DNA from: Aeromonas caviae
GTDB lineage: Bacteria; Pseudomonadota; Gammaproteobacteria; Enterobacterales; Aeromonadaceae
DNA length: 51,863 bases
NCBI RefSeq assembly: GCF_000819785.1
Contig: NZ_CDBK01000110.1
Location: 49,801 to 101,663 of the forward strand
Reading direction: 5' to 3'
The notes under the pieces were generated by a model, which saw only the letters and a program-made list of their open reading frames with translations, was not told the DNA's origin and did not search any database. A program made the position numbers and the translations under genes. The first letter of the stretch is position 1. Every line of letters starts with the position of its first letter. Below, piece by piece: positions 23,718 through 32,879 of this stretch.

Positions 23718-25655
23718 GTGAAAATTGCCCATTTTGCCTCCCTCTCTTCCCTCGTCTTGCTGCTGGTGGCCGGTGTTCAGGCCACCGCGCTCTATCATGG
23801 CTGGCAACAATTCAACCACTCGGCCCAGGCCCAGCGTTTGCAGGAGCGCCTGCAACAGCAACTGAGCGGTCCGCTGCAGGGGGCGCTTCGCGACTATCTC
23901 GGCAGCGGGGATCCCCTGTTGCTGGCCCAGGCCCAGGGAGTGCGTCAGCAGGCGCTGGCCCTGCTGTCCCGCCTGGAGGATCCCCAGACCCAGCCGCTAA
24001 ACGCCCGGCTTGAGCAGATGAAAACCCGCATTGACGGCGACTATCTGGCGGCGGGCAAGCTCTCCGGCAACAGCCAGTGGTTGCTGCAAAATGCCGAGAA
24101 CGAGTTGACCACCCAGGCCAAAGCCTTGCTCCGTTACGGCCAGCAGGGGGCTGCCGCCGGGCGGGATCCGGCCCTTGCCGAGCAGTATCGCCAGGGGGCG
24201 GCCGACATCCTGACCGCCCTCCCCTCCCTCGCCCACCAGCGCCAGAACTACATGGAGCAGGCGAGCGCCAAGCGCCTCGAAGGGCTGCAATTCGAGCTGG
24301 CTGCCCTGCAAAAACAGGCAGACTCCCTGGCCGCCCTGCCGAGCCTGGCACTTTTCGAGGAGGCACCGGCCGACGAATTCACCCTGGGAGAGCCGATACG
24401 CAAGGAGCTCGGGGATCAGCCCAAAGCCGAGCTGACCTCCCTGCTCAAGCGCTATCCCCAGGAGCTGGAAAACAGCCGCAAGGCGCTGCAACAGCAGCAG
24501 GCCGCTCGTCAGATGGTGCAGCAGGACATCACCCAGCTGCTGCAAGCGGGGGAGCAATTGGGCGAACAACTCGCCGCCGCCCGTCAGACCATGAACCGGG
24601 AGCTGGCCACCGTACTCGGCGTGCTGGCGCTCTGCCTGGTCGTGGTGGCCCTGCTGTTCGCCCTGGTGCAGCGTCGCTGGCTGGTCAGGCCCCTGCTGCA
24701 ACTGCGGGCAGCCTTCCTGCAGCTCGACGCCACGGGTCAGGCCCAGCTGCTGACCCCGGGGCGCGAGCGCAACGAGCTGGCGGACATCGTCGCGAGCTAC
24801 AACCGCCTGATACAGCGCCTGCAACAGGATCAGCAGCAGAAAGAGGGCCAGCTATCGGCGGTGTCGCAAAGTCTGCAAGGGATGGTCAACCAGGTGCAGG
24901 AGATCCATCACAGCACCCGCACCACGGAGCAGGCGGTGGACGAGAGCGACACCATGATGCAGGAGCTCAACCAGCTCGCCAGCGAGGTGCACCAGGTCGC
25001 CGCCGAAATCGCCCAGCACGCCCAGCACAATGAACACTCCATGAGCCAGAGCGAGCGGCTGGTCGGGGGCATGCTGACGGCTACCGCCCAGACCGGGCTC
25101 GCCATCGACGAGAGCAGCGGCGCCCTGGCCCAGCTGACCCGCTCGGTGGAGGACGTGACCGCCATCGTCGACGTCATCGGCCATATCTCCCAGCAGACCA
25201 ACCTGCTGGCCCTCAACGCCGCCATCGAGGCGGCCAGGGCCGGGGAGCAGGGACGCGGCTTCGCGGTGGTAGCCGACGAGGTGCGCCACCTCTCCGCCGA
25301 CACCCAGCGCTCCCTCGGCCAGATCACCGAGATCCTGGCGAGCCTCACCCAGGCGGGGGATCAGCTCGCCACCGTGCTGGCCCGCATCACCGCAGAGGCC
25401 GCCGAGCAGCGCCAGCAGGCGGAGCAACTGCGCCAGACCACCCTGACGGTGCGGGAGATGGCGCGCAGCACCGCCGTCATCGCCCTGCAGGGCGCCGACA
25501 ATGCCAAGAGCCAGGAACACAGGCTGGCGAGCTTCGCCGCCCTCATCGGTCGCATCAGCCAGCACGCCCGCCAGGGCAGTCGTCTCTCGGTACAGGTCTC
25601 GGAGCACATACACCACCAGGCCCAGCAGATCCCCCGGATCCTGAGCCAGGCCTGA
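23718..25655 (+). CDS. Methyl-accepting chemotaxis protein
   Basis: A 645-residue chemoreceptor starting at GTG (an ATG two bases earlier is followed at once by TGA). The first membrane segment is residues 5-27, the second about 296-317 ([19 protein letters not shown]). Between them lie about 265 residues that are almost wholly helical and Gln/Leu-rich, without a recognisable Cache or PAS fold. HAMP follows, then the cytoplasmic coiled coil with the signalling tip [39 protein letters not shown] at about 488-526 (written here in parts: [35 protein letters not shown]). The C-terminus has no NWETF-type CheR tether. Confidence 0.93.
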   Translation: MKIAHFASLSSLVLLLVAGVQATALYHGWQQFNHSAQAQRLQERLQQQLSGPLQGALRDYLGSGDPLLLAQAQGVRQQALALLSRLEDPQTQPLNARLEQMKTRIDGDYLAAGKLSGNSQWLLQNAENELTTQAKALLRYGQQGAAAGRDPALAEQYRQGAADILTALPSLAHQRQNYMEQASAKRLEGLQFELAALQKQADSLAALPSLALFEEAPADEFTLGEPIRKELGDQPKAELTSLLKRYPQELENSRKALQQQQAARQMVQQDITQLLQAGEQLGEQLAAARQTMNRELATVLGVLALCLVVVALLFALVQRRWLVRPLLQLRAAFLQLDATGQAQLLTPGRERNELADIVASYNRLIQRLQQDQQQKEGQLSAVSQSLQGMVNQVQEIHHSTRTTEQAVDESDTMMQELNQLASEVHQVAAEIAQHAQHNEHSMSQSERLVGGMLTATAQTGLAIDESSGALAQLTRSVEDVTAIVDVIGHISQQTNLLALNAAIEAARAGEQGRGFAVVADEVRHLSADTQRSLGQITEILASLTQAGDQLATVLARITAEAAEQRQQAEQLRQTTLTVREMARSTAVIALQGADNAKSQEHRLASFAALIGRISQHARQGSRLSVQVSEHIHHQAQQIPRILSQA

Positions 25656-25659
25656 TAAC

Positions 25660-25689
25660 CCCCGGGTCTGGCTCGCACCAGACCCGGGG
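25660..25689 (+). terminator. Hairpin after the chemoreceptor gene
   Basis: A perfect 12-bp GC-rich stem (25660-25671 with 25678-25689) and 6-base loop start five bases after the chemoreceptor stop. No T tract follows. Confidence 0.6.
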
Positions 25690-25747
25690 CGCGCTCCCTG
25701 TCTACCTGCCCGCGGTACGGCCTTGCCGCAATCCTTCTCTTGATGCT

Positions 25748-25897
25748 CCCGTCATGTCCTCACGGCCAATGACGGGTTGCCTCATCCATTCAGTCACAGG
25801 CTCCCTCACCCCTTTCACATCTCTGGTCCCCCTGTCTGTCGGGGCAACGGCTCACGCTCACGACAGTGGGCATCCCGCCGGGCCCATCTTTTTTTGT
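25748..25897 (+). other. Structured intergenic segment ending in an intrinsic terminator; possible small RNA
   Basis: Three stems follow each other: CCCGTCAT/ATGACGGG (25748-25755 with 25769-25776), CTGTCG/CGACAG (25836-25841 with 25861-25866), and TGGGC/GCCCA (about 25867-25886), the last followed by a run of seven or more T. This could be the 3' end of a small RNA or simply a distant terminator of the chemoreceptor transcript. No promoter was identified with confidence. Confidence 0.4.
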
Positions 25898-26336
25898 GAT
25901 ACAAAATTATATGTTGCCACCGGGTTAACAAAGAAAGTTCTGCCTTGACGGCAAGATCTGCGCAGGAGAACGGTGAAATCACCATGAAAGCGCTGTCATT
26001 GCCGACATGAGTGGCCTGGGAGTGCCCACACCAAGAATCATGATTATTTGCACTCGGTCATATTTTTGAAACTTGCCGGGAACTTTACATTGATATTTCG
26101 CACCGCGAACGTACTCTTGGTGATGTCAGATCGCCAAGGATCGACAGCCAAAAAATAACGACTGTAACGATGCAGATAGCCCCGACCGATGCGCCAAGGC
26201 ATCAGGCACAAGGGCACGACAGAGAACCATTTTTTTGCCCTTAGGGGTGTTGATTGCAATGCCAATACCGAGCGGCAGGTGCCTACCCGGCTGCCGGATA
26301 AAAAAGCTAAGTCCATAAAATCAGGAGCAATAACAA
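25898..26336. other. Upstream region of chiP without a clear gene
   Basis: This 440-bp stretch is AT-richer than its surroundings. It has a TGTGA half-site just after the T run, but no full CRP site, no credible protein gene and no certain promoter. A ribosome site AGGAG lies at 26323-26327 for chiP. Frames of five to nine codons around 25970-26010 have no support. Confidence 0.5.
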
Positions 26337-27737
26337 ATGGAAAAAGTGATCTTCAAGCGCGCCGCGTTGAGTGCTGCCGTGGTCGCGGCACTGGTCGCAC
26401 CCGGCATGGCGTTCGCCGCTCAAGACATGATGAGCCCGGAATACGGCAAGTCCTACAGCGCCTTCATCGACGAAGGCAAGCTCACCGGTGGCCTGTTCTA
26501 CTTCCAGCGTGAGCGTGATCGCGTCCAGGCCGGTCCGGGTCAGGATGGCAAATACCACTCCAACCTGAGCCATGCCACCACCCAGGCAGCCCTGAACTTC
26601 AACTCCGGCTATGCATGGGGTGTGGTCGGCGTCGACGTGGGCGGCTTCGGTGCCTACGACCTGGCCGTTGACGAGAGCAATGGCGTCAACGAAGAGAACG
26701 AGTTCTCCTTCTGGGGCGACAAGTGGGGTTCAGGTGGTGACGGCGTTCCCGAGAACGGCTTCAGCCTCTCCAACGCCGCCCTGAAATTCAAGTTCGGTGA
26801 CGCCGTCACCGCCAAGGGTGGTTACACCCAGCTCTATGTACCCGGCATCCTCGGTGTCAACTGGTCCTATCAACCCGGTACCTACCGTGGTGGCCAGATC
26901 GAAGGCACCTTTGGCGGCCTCTACCTGACCTACGCCATCGCCGACGAGTACAAGGCTCCCTGGTTCAAGAACACCACCGGCTTCTCCAAGAGCAGCCCCT
27001 ATGCCAGCGATCCCTTCACCGATGCGAACAAGATCGACTACATCCACGGTCTGGCCGCTCGCTACACCTTCGAGAACGGCACTGCCGTCACAGCCGGCTT
27101 CGGTCAGTCCGAAGGCTACATGGACAGCTACCACTTCAAGCTGGCCCACAAGTTCGACGTACTGGGTGGCCTAAACACCAGCTACCAGTTCTACGGTTCC
27201 GACACCGAGAACAGCGACTATGACGGCCTGGCCTGGCAACAAGCCCTGACCGCCAGCTGGGCAGCCGGCCCCTATGGCTTCCGTCTGGAAGGCCTGTGGA
27301 CCAAGGCTGAAGGGGATCTGGGCAACTACCTGCCCCGTCTGACCCGCGGCTACGGCAACTCCCAGGGCGCGAACGAAATCTGGTGGGATTCCCGCTCCGA
27401 CTGGAACCACAACGACGAGAAAGCCCTGTTCTTCGGCGTGACTCGTTCCCTGGATGATCTGGTGGGTGCACCGGGCTGGGGCGTGGGTGTCTCCGGTGCC
27501 TACGGCTGGGATGCCAACAACGGCGACAAGTCCCTGGAAGGCGGCAAAGAGTGGGCAGCCAACTTCGACGTCATGTACACAGTGCAGGATGGCAAGCTGA
27601 AGGGCACCCTGTTCAAGCTGCACTACACCGACTACAACAACGAACAGGACGACAAGGGCAGCTGGTACTACCCGAACATGTTCAGCTCCGAGCATGACGT
27701 CAAGTTCCACATCATCATGCCGTTCACCATCATGTAA
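26337..27737 (+). CDS. chiP: OprD-family chitoporin
   Basis: A 466-residue outer-membrane porin with a signal peptide ending GMAFA. The order of motifs follows E. coli ChiP (YbfM) closely: FIDEGKLTGGLFYFQRERDR, KYHSNLSHATTQAALNFNSG, YQPGTYRGGQIEG, DEYKAPWF, KIDYIHGLAARYTFENG, YQFYGS, LRLEGLW-like RLEGLWTKA, IWWDSRSDWN, YTVQDGKLKGTLFKLHYTDY and a final aromatic-containing IMPFTIM. ChiP takes up chito-oligosaccharides. It is monocistronic with its own terminator; no chitinase genes lie next to it here. Confidence 0.9.
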   Translation: MEKVIFKRAALSAAVVAALVAPGMAFAAQDMMSPEYGKSYSAFIDEGKLTGGLFYFQRERDRVQAGPGQDGKYHSNLSHATTQAALNFNSGYAWGVVGVDVGGFGAYDLAVDESNGVNEENEFSFWGDKWGSGGDGVPENGFSLSNAALKFKFGDAVTAKGGYTQLYVPGILGVNWSYQPGTYRGGQIEGTFGGLYLTYAIADEYKAPWFKNTTGFSKSSPYASDPFTDANKIDYIHGLAARYTFENGTAVTAGFGQSEGYMDSYHFKLAHKFDVLGGLNTSYQFYGSDTENSDYDGLAWQQALTASWAAGPYGFRLEGLWTKAEGDLGNYLPRLTRGYGNSQGANEIWWDSRSDWNHNDEKALFFGVTRSLDDLVGAPGWGVGVSGAYGWDANNGDKSLEGGKEWAANFDVMYTVQDGKLKGTLFKLHYTDYNNEQDDKGSWYYPNMFSSEHDVKFHIIMPFTIM

Positions 27738-27757
27738 TCAGGCATCTGACGTGACCG

Positions 27758-27787
27758 AAAACCGGGCCTCTGGCCCGGTTTTGTTTT
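27758..27787 (+). terminator. Terminator of chiP
   Basis: An 11-bp stem AAAACCGGGCC/GGCCCGGTTTT (27758-27768 with 27772-27782), 3-base loop, followed by GTTTTT, 20 bases after the stop. Confidence 0.93.
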
Positions 27788-27845
27788 TGGTGGCACCACG
27801 CTACCATGCCAACTTCGGGCCACCTGCCGGCCGTCAACCAGGACC

Positions 27846-28682
27846 ATGCTCATGCCCCATCCCTTCGTGCTCGTCACCGGCTGCTCCAGCGGCATCGGCC
27901 TCACCGCCGCAAGAACGCTCGGCGCCCGGGGCTTCACCGTCATCGCTTCCGCCCGCAAGGCCGAGGATGTGGCCCTGCTGCAGCAGCAGGGTCTGTTGGC
28001 GGTGCAACTGGATCTGGCGGACAGCACCAGCATAGAGCGAGGGGCGGCAGAGGCGCTGGCCCTGGCAGAAGGGCGCCTCTACGGCCTCTTCAACAACGGC
28101 GCCTACGGCCAGCCCGGTGCGCTGGAAGATCTACCCACCGAGGCGCTGCGCGAGCAGTTCGAGACCAACCTCTTTGGCTGGCATCACCTCATTCGCCAGA
28201 TATTGCCCCCCATGCTGGCGGCAGGCGAGGGGCGCATCGTGCAGAACAGCTCGGTGCTTGGCCTGGTGGCCATGAAGTATCGTGGCGCCTACAACGCCAG
28301 CAAGTTCGCGCTGGAAGGCTATACCGACACCCTGCGCCTGGAACTCGCGGGCAGCGGCGTGCACATCAGCCTGATCGAACCCGGCCCCATCGACACCCGG
28401 TTTCGCGCCAATGCCCGGGAGGCCTTCCTGCGCCACATAGACCCGAGCGCGAGCCGCCATCAAGACGCCTATGCCCAGACGCTGGCCAGGCTGGAGCGTG
28501 AAGGGGGTGCCCGGGGCTTTACCCTGCCAAGCGAGGCCTGCATCCCGCCGTTAGTGCATGCGCTCACGAGCAAGCGTCCCAGGCACCGCTACCCGGTCAC
28601 CTTCCCGACCAAATTGTTTACCGTGCTGCGCCGCCTGCTGCCAAGCCGCTGGCTTGACAAGCTGCTGATCAAATCCGCCTGA
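27846..28682 (+). CDS. Short-chain dehydrogenase/reductase, YbbO-like
   Basis: A 278-residue SDR of the type of E. coli YbbO. The motifs are TGCSSGIGLTAARTL, LYGLFNNGAYGQPG (NNGAYG in place of the usual NNAGFG), GEGRIVQNSSVLGL, and the catalytic RGAYNASKFALEGYTDTLR; then IEPGPIDTRF. The C-terminus KRPRHRYPVTFPTKLFTVLRRLLPSRWLDK also matches YbbO, which reduces aldehydes with NADP(H). A second ATG lies two codons downstream and cannot be excluded as the start. Confidence 0.88.
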   Translation: MLMPHPFVLVTGCSSGIGLTAARTLGARGFTVIASARKAEDVALLQQQGLLAVQLDLADSTSIERGAAEALALAEGRLYGLFNNGAYGQPGALEDLPTEALREQFETNLFGWHHLIRQILPPMLAAGEGRIVQNSSVLGLVAMKYRGAYNASKFALEGYTDTLRLELAGSGVHISLIEPGPIDTRFRANAREAFLRHIDPSASRHQDAYAQTLARLEREGGARGFTLPSEACIPPLVHALTSKRPRHRYPVTFPTKLFTVLRRLLPSRWLDKLLIKSA

Positions 28683-28741
28683 TAAAGGGGCCCTCGGTGG
28701 CCCTCCTCTTGACATGCACCGGTCTCAGCAACGATACCCGC

Positions 28742-29074
28742 TCAATAGTGCTGGCCGTTGCTGTAGTAGTGACTCTTGACGATGGGCAGCACCTGCACCA
28801 CCACATAGGTCTGCTCCCCCAGCACCCCTTTCAGGTGGCGGGTGATGAGGGCGGCAGCGGCATCCTGCATCTCCTGCGGTCGTTCGAACCAGACCAGCTC
28901 CACGAAGGGAAAACCGGCTTCGGGCTGGCCATCTCGTACCCACTGGCTCGGCACGCACTCCAGGGTGATGAACTCCGGCTTGCCACCGGTCAGGGCGCAG
29001 AGCTCCGCCATCAGGGGGGCGCTTATCCGCTGCAGGGTGTCGACAGAAACTGCCCAAAAACGAAGGTGGGGCAT
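28742..29074 (-). CDS. DUF1904 family protein
   Basis: A 110-residue protein that resembles the DUF1904 family, small proteins with a tautomerase/MIF-like alpha-beta pattern: MPHLRFWAVSVDTLQRI begins with Met-Pro, followed by ALTGGKPEFITLECVPSQWV and PFVELVWFERPQEMQDAAAALITRHL. The proline after the initiator Met is the catalytic base in tautomerases, but activity here is not shown. AGAGG upstream supports this start over a 15-residue longer one. Confidence 0.75.
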   Translation of the reverse strand: MPHLRFWAVSVDTLQRISAPLMAELCALTGGKPEFITLECVPSQWVRDGQPEAGFPFVELVWFERPQEMQDAAAALITRHLKGVLGEQTYVVVQVLPIVKSHYYSNGQHY

Positions 29075-29144
29075 GGGAAACCTCTTGGCTGTGACAAATG
29101 AGGACTTATCATAGAGCACTCATCCCGCTCACATAAGGTGCCTC

Positions 29145-30032
29145 ATGAGATTCCATCCCACGCTGCTCTCCTTCCTGCTCTGCCTGCTGCTGCCGCTCCA
29201 TGCCATGGCCGATCCGGCCTTTTACCGCATCAACAAGGGCAACGAACAGCACTGGCTGCTGGGGTCCATCCATGCGGGCAAACCCTCTCTCTATCCCCTG
29301 CCGGACCCGGTGGAGCGCGCCTGGCAGCAGAGCCGCGCCCTGGTGATGGAGGTGGACATGACCCACATCAGCCAGGAGCAGTGGCAGGAGATGGGCGCCA
29401 TCACCCGGCTCGTCGACGGCAAGACCCTCAAGGATCACCTGCCCATCGACCTCTACCGTCGCACCCTCATCGCCGCGGGCCAGAACGGTCTGAACGAGAG
29501 CATGCTGGCCCCGCTGCGTCCCTGGTTTGCGGCCATTACCCTGACCCAGGCGGCCCTGGAGCGCACCGGCTATCGCGGTGAATACGGTGTCGACCAGCAC
29601 TTCGCCAAGCGGGCGAACGACGGCGGCAAGCCCATCGTCGGGCTGGAGACCCTGCTGGAGCAGCTCGGCTATCTCGCGAGCGTCGGCGACAACCAGACCT
29701 TGATGCTGGAGAGCACCCTGGACGAGCTGCCCGACATCCAGCAGGGGTTCGACGCCGTGATGACCGCCTGGCAGAACGGGGACGAGGCCACCCTCATCAA
29801 TCTGCTCAGGGAGGAGATGGCGCCGCCCAAGCTACAAGCCTGGCTGGAACAGACCCTGCTGGCAGAGCGCAACCGCAACTGGGTCAAGAAGTGGCCCAGC
29901 TTGCCGAACGAGAGCTTTATCGTGGTAGGGGCCCTGCATCTTTACGGCGAGCACGGGCTGCTCGCCCTGCTGGAGCAGCAGGGCTGGCGCATCACGCCCC
30001 TCACCGAACCGACCCTGGAGAAAGCAAAATAG
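29145..30032 (+). CDS. TraB/GumN family protein
   Basis: A 295-residue secreted protein with a signal peptide (MRFHPTLLSFLLCLLLPLHAMA). The family motifs are HWLLGSIHAGKPSLYPLP (GTIHxG-like), VMEVDM, GVDQHFAKRANDGGKPIVGLET and, near the end, NESFIVVGALHLYGEHGLL (GxxHxxG). These are the two conserved histidine/glutamate clusters of TraB/GumN (Tiki-like) metalloproteases. The substrate is unknown. It stands alone, divergent from the DUF1904 gene. Confidence 0.9.
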   Translation: MRFHPTLLSFLLCLLLPLHAMADPAFYRINKGNEQHWLLGSIHAGKPSLYPLPDPVERAWQQSRALVMEVDMTHISQEQWQEMGAITRLVDGKTLKDHLPIDLYRRTLIAAGQNGLNESMLAPLRPWFAAITLTQAALERTGYRGEYGVDQHFAKRANDGGKPIVGLETLLEQLGYLASVGDNQTLMLESTLDELPDIQQGFDAVMTAWQNGDEATLINLLREEMAPPKLQAWLEQTLLAERNRNWVKKWPSLPNESFIVVGALHLYGEHGLLALLEQQGWRITPLTEPTLEKAK

Positions 30033-30155
30033 CGTCCAGTCCGGCGACCTGACGCGCCGGATGCGCGTCGGCTCACAGAATTTGCTGCCGATTAAATAAC
30101 CAGATAGGGAGTTGATCGAGATCATCCCCTCCCTCCTGAAGAGGTATCTATCATG

Positions 30156-30187
30156 CCTGTCACCGCCCAGTGACAGGAGTGAACGAG
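30156..30187 (+). promoter_or_regulatory. Hairpin covering the ribosome-binding site of the DUF3149 gene
   Basis: CCTGTCAC (30156-30163) pairs perfectly with GTGACAGG (30170-30177) around a 6-base loop. The Shine-Dalgarno AGGAG (30175-30179) is partly inside the 3' arm, 8 bases before the ATG. This arrangement could hold translation low until the stem opens. Confidence 0.6.
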
Positions 30188-30337
30188 ATGGAATTCTGGA
30201 TGAACCTGATGTTCGGCAACAGCGTGGGGCTGATGTCCATGCTGGTGATTTTCGGCACCTTCCTGCTCATCAGCGCCTATGCGGTCTATTTCATCTACAA
30301 GGTGATGCACGCAGAGCCGCCCAAAGAGGGGCAATAA
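30188..30337 (+). CDS. DUF3149 small membrane protein
   Basis: A 49-residue protein, MEFWMNLMFGNSVGLMSM followed by one membrane segment (LVIFGTFLLISAYAVYFIY) and a short charged tail KVMHAEPPKEGQ. It matches the DUF3149 pattern of tiny conserved inner-membrane proteins. The role is unknown. AGGAG with 8-base spacing precedes the ATG, and that site lies in a hairpin. The topology is probably N-out with the tail in the cytoplasm. Confidence 0.85.
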   Translation: MEFWMNLMFGNSVGLMSMLVIFGTFLLISAYAVYFIYKVMHAEPPKEGQ

Positions 30338-30452
30338 CCAGGCTCGCTCAGACCGCCCTCCCCGGCAGGGCCGGGGCCTGCGAGCGTTGCCATTCTAAGG
30401 CCCACCAAGGCCCGCTATACTGGCTCCCTCATTTTCATGCGGGGAGCCTGCC

Positions 30453-31034
30453 GTGTCTCATAACGACGAACTCTCACTGTTCCTGCTTGAAGTGGCCGAC
30501 GTGCGGCCCCTTCGCAGCGACCATATCGCCCCTGTTGCGGGCAACAGCAAGCCCACCGAGGCGCAACTCGCGCGCCGGGAAGCCGCCACCGCCGAACAAC
30601 TCACCCTGGATCACCTTGGCACGGAAGCAGTCGAGATGCTGGACCCCCATGCCATCGTCGGCTTCAAGCGTGACGGCGTGCAGGAGGGGGTCTACAAGAA
30701 GCTGCGCCTTGGCAAATACGAGCTGCAAGGCTCCCTCGACCTGCACCACAAGACGCTCAACGAGGCCCGTATCGCCCTGGTGCAGTTCATTGCCGAATGC
30801 GAAGTGCGGGATATCCGCTGCCTGCTGATCCTGCACGGCAAGGGGGAGCGCAGCACCCCGCGTGCCCTGCTCAAGAGCCATGTCAGCGCCTGGCTGCCAC
30901 AGTTGCCTTCGGTGATGGCCATGCACAGCGCCGAGCGCCGCCACGGCGGCAGCGGTGCGCTCTACGTATTGCTGCGCAAGAGCGAGCGCAAGAAGGCGGA
31001 AAACCGCGAACGGCACCAGAAGCGCCTCGGCTGA
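30453..31034 (+). CDS. smrA: Smr-domain endonuclease SmrA
   Basis: A 193-residue protein with a GTG start preceded by GGGGAG. The N-terminal part is charged and probably flexible; the Smr domain covers about residues 95-180, with the signature LDLHHKTLNEARIALVQFI (LDLHGxxxxEA type) and LLILHGKGERSTPRALLKSHV (HGKG). This combination is typical of proteobacterial SmrA/SmrB. SmrB cleaves mRNA at collided ribosomes; SmrA is less well defined. A possible -10 box TATACT lies about 33 bases upstream. Confidence 0.9.
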   Translation: MSHNDELSLFLLEVADVRPLRSDHIAPVAGNSKPTEAQLARREAATAEQLTLDHLGTEAVEMLDPHAIVGFKRDGVQEGVYKKLRLGKYELQGSLDLHHKTLNEARIALVQFIAECEVRDIRCLLILHGKGERSTPRALLKSHVSAWLPQLPSVMAMHSAERRHGGSGALYVLLRKSERKKAENRERHQKRLG

Positions 31035-31140
31035 CTGCCTGAGGGTGGCACCAGGGTGGATGGCAGTGCTAGCATCGGGCGGCCCCGATCATGCCAGGTA
31101 CGGGGTGCATACCATCAGGGACGATAACAAGGACAATCCC

Positions 31141-32619
31141 ATGTCATACCAGAAACTCGAACAACATCAGCAACAACTGCACCGCCTCTCCCACCTCTCC
31201 GCCATCTGCGGCTGGGATCAGGCCGCCATGATGCCGGAGGGGGGCAACGAGGCCCGCGCCGAGGCGATGGCGGAGCTTGGCGTGCTGATCCACGGCAAGC
31301 GCACCGCACCCGAGCTTGGGGAGTGGATTGCCAAGGCAGAGAGCGAACCGCTGGACGAGCACCAGCGTGCGAACCTGCGGGAGATCAAGCGCCAGTGGCA
31401 GGATGCAAGCCTGCTGCCGGGGGCGCTGGTGGAGGCGCTTTCCCTGGCCGGCAGCAAATGCGAGCATGCCTGGCGTCGCCAGCGCAAGGAGAACGACTGG
31501 GCAGGTTTTGCCCCGAACCTCGAGGAGGTGGTGCGCCTGTCGCGGGAGGTGGCTCGCCTGCGCGCCGACGCGCTCGGGGTGCGCCCCTATGACGCCATGC
31601 TGGCGCTGTACGAGCCCGGCATGACGAGCGCGCGGCTGGATCAGATCTTCGGCGATCTGACGAGCTGGCTGCCCGGCCTCATCCAGACCGTGAGCGAACG
31701 GCAGAAGAGCGACGTGATCCTGACGCCGCAAGGCCCCTTCCCGATCCCAACGCAGCAGGCGCTCGGTCAGGAGGTGATGGGGCTGCTCGGCTTTGATTTC
31801 GCGCACGGCCGGCTCGACGTGAGCAGCCACCCGTTCTGCGGCGGCGTGCCGACGGACGTGCGCATCACCACGCGCTACAACGAGCAGGAGTTCGTCTCCA
31901 GCCTGATGGGCATCATCCACGAGACGGGCCACGCACGCTACGAGCAGGGCCTGCCGCGCGCACTGCTCGGCCAGCCGGTGGCCGAGGCGCGCTCCATGGG
32001 CATTCACGAGAGCCAGAGCCTGTTCTGCGAGATGCAACTCGGCCATCACCCCGCGTTCCTCGCACAGATTGCACCGCGCATCCGCGCACACTTCGGCGAA
32101 CAGGCCGCGCTCGCACCGGCGAACCTCGAGAAGCTGTACAACAGGGTCGAGCCCGGCTTTATCCGCGTCGATGCGGACGAAGTCACCTACCCGGCCCACG
32201 TCATCCTGCGCTACGAGCTGGAGCGGGACCTGATGGAAGGGCGCATCGAGGTCGCGGACATCCCCGAGCTGTGGGATGCCAAGATGCAGCAGTGGCTCGG
32301 CTTGTCCACGAAGGGCAATTACCAGAACGGCTGCATGCAGGACATCCACTGGACGGACGGCTCGTTTGGCTACTTCCCGAGCTACACGCTCGGCGCCATG
32401 TACGCGGCGCAACTGCGCTTTGCACTCGAGCGTGAGCTCGGCGACATGGGCACGCTCGTAGAGTCCGGCCGCCTGCCGGAGATCTTTGGCTGGCTCGGTC
32501 GCCATATCTGGTCACAGGGCAGCCTGCACGGCACGGACGAGCTCATTCGCCGCGCGACCGGTGAGGCGCTCAATCCCCAGTGGCTGCGCAAACACCTCGA
32601 ACAGCGCTATCTGAAATAA
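31141..32619 (+). CDS. Metallocarboxypeptidase, peptidase family M32 (Taq carboxypeptidase type)
   Basis: A 492-residue zinc carboxypeptidase. HETGH at residues 260-264 is the HExxH zinc motif, and the glutamate of MGIHESQSLFCEMQLG is the third ligand. The family's SHPFCGG-DVRITTRY and DEVTYPAHVILRYELER elements are present, as is the C-terminal DIHWTDGSFGYFPSYTLG. Length fits the family. From about 31620 onward Thr is mostly ACG (12 of 17 codons in the whole gene), while neighbours such as ppk2 mostly use ACC, which hints at a mosaic origin. Confidence 0.95.
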   Translation: MSYQKLEQHQQQLHRLSHLSAICGWDQAAMMPEGGNEARAEAMAELGVLIHGKRTAPELGEWIAKAESEPLDEHQRANLREIKRQWQDASLLPGALVEALSLAGSKCEHAWRRQRKENDWAGFAPNLEEVVRLSREVARLRADALGVRPYDAMLALYEPGMTSARLDQIFGDLTSWLPGLIQTVSERQKSDVILTPQGPFPIPTQQALGQEVMGLLGFDFAHGRLDVSSHPFCGGVPTDVRITTRYNEQEFVSSLMGIIHETGHARYEQGLPRALLGQPVAEARSMGIHESQSLFCEMQLGHHPAFLAQIAPRIRAHFGEQAALAPANLEKLYNRVEPGFIRVDADEVTYPAHVILRYELERDLMEGRIEVADIPELWDAKMQQWLGLSTKGNYQNGCMQDIHWTDGSFGYFPSYTLGAMYAAQLRFALERELGDMGTLVESGRLPEIFGWLGRHIWSQGSLHGTDELIRRATGEALNPQWLRKHLEQRYLK

Positions 32620-32637
32620 GCGAGGTTGAACCCCCTC

Positions 32638-32766
32638 CCAGCCTCCCCCTTCACAAGGGGGAGGAGCTAACCCCGCCCCGTTCACAGAGGGGAGCTGTTT
32701 GTCCCCTCCCCTTACGAAGGGGAGGGTTAGGGTGGGGTCCTGCCCCCCTTACCTTACAAAGGGAGG
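32638..32766. repeat. Cluster of four related GC-rich palindromic elements
   Basis: Four similar hairpins occur within 130 bp: CCTCCCCCTT/AAGGGGGAGG (32642-32651 with 32655-32664), a weaker CCCCG/GAGGGG (about 32672-32693), CCCTCCCCTT/AAGGGGAGGG (32704-32713 with 32717-32726) and CCCTT/AAAGGG (about 32744-32763). They share a CCCTCCCCTT-AAGGGGAGGG core and GTTAGGG-like flanks, like REP-type elements. The nearest gene ends at 32619, so one could also serve as a terminator. Confidence 0.75.
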
Positions 32767-32879
32767 ACTGGGATTCCTCGGATCGCACTATTTTTGCTAT
32801 TCCTGTCCGTTTTTGGCTAGTCACCCCTCTCGCCCCCGCTTAGTCTCTGGGACATGCCCACAGCAACCCGAGCCATGCC

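Noticed and set aside
25970..26010. Very short leader peptide (MKALSLPT or four codons from GTG) upstream of chiP
   Set aside because: No regulatory codon pattern, no following terminator, and more than 300 bases from chiP.
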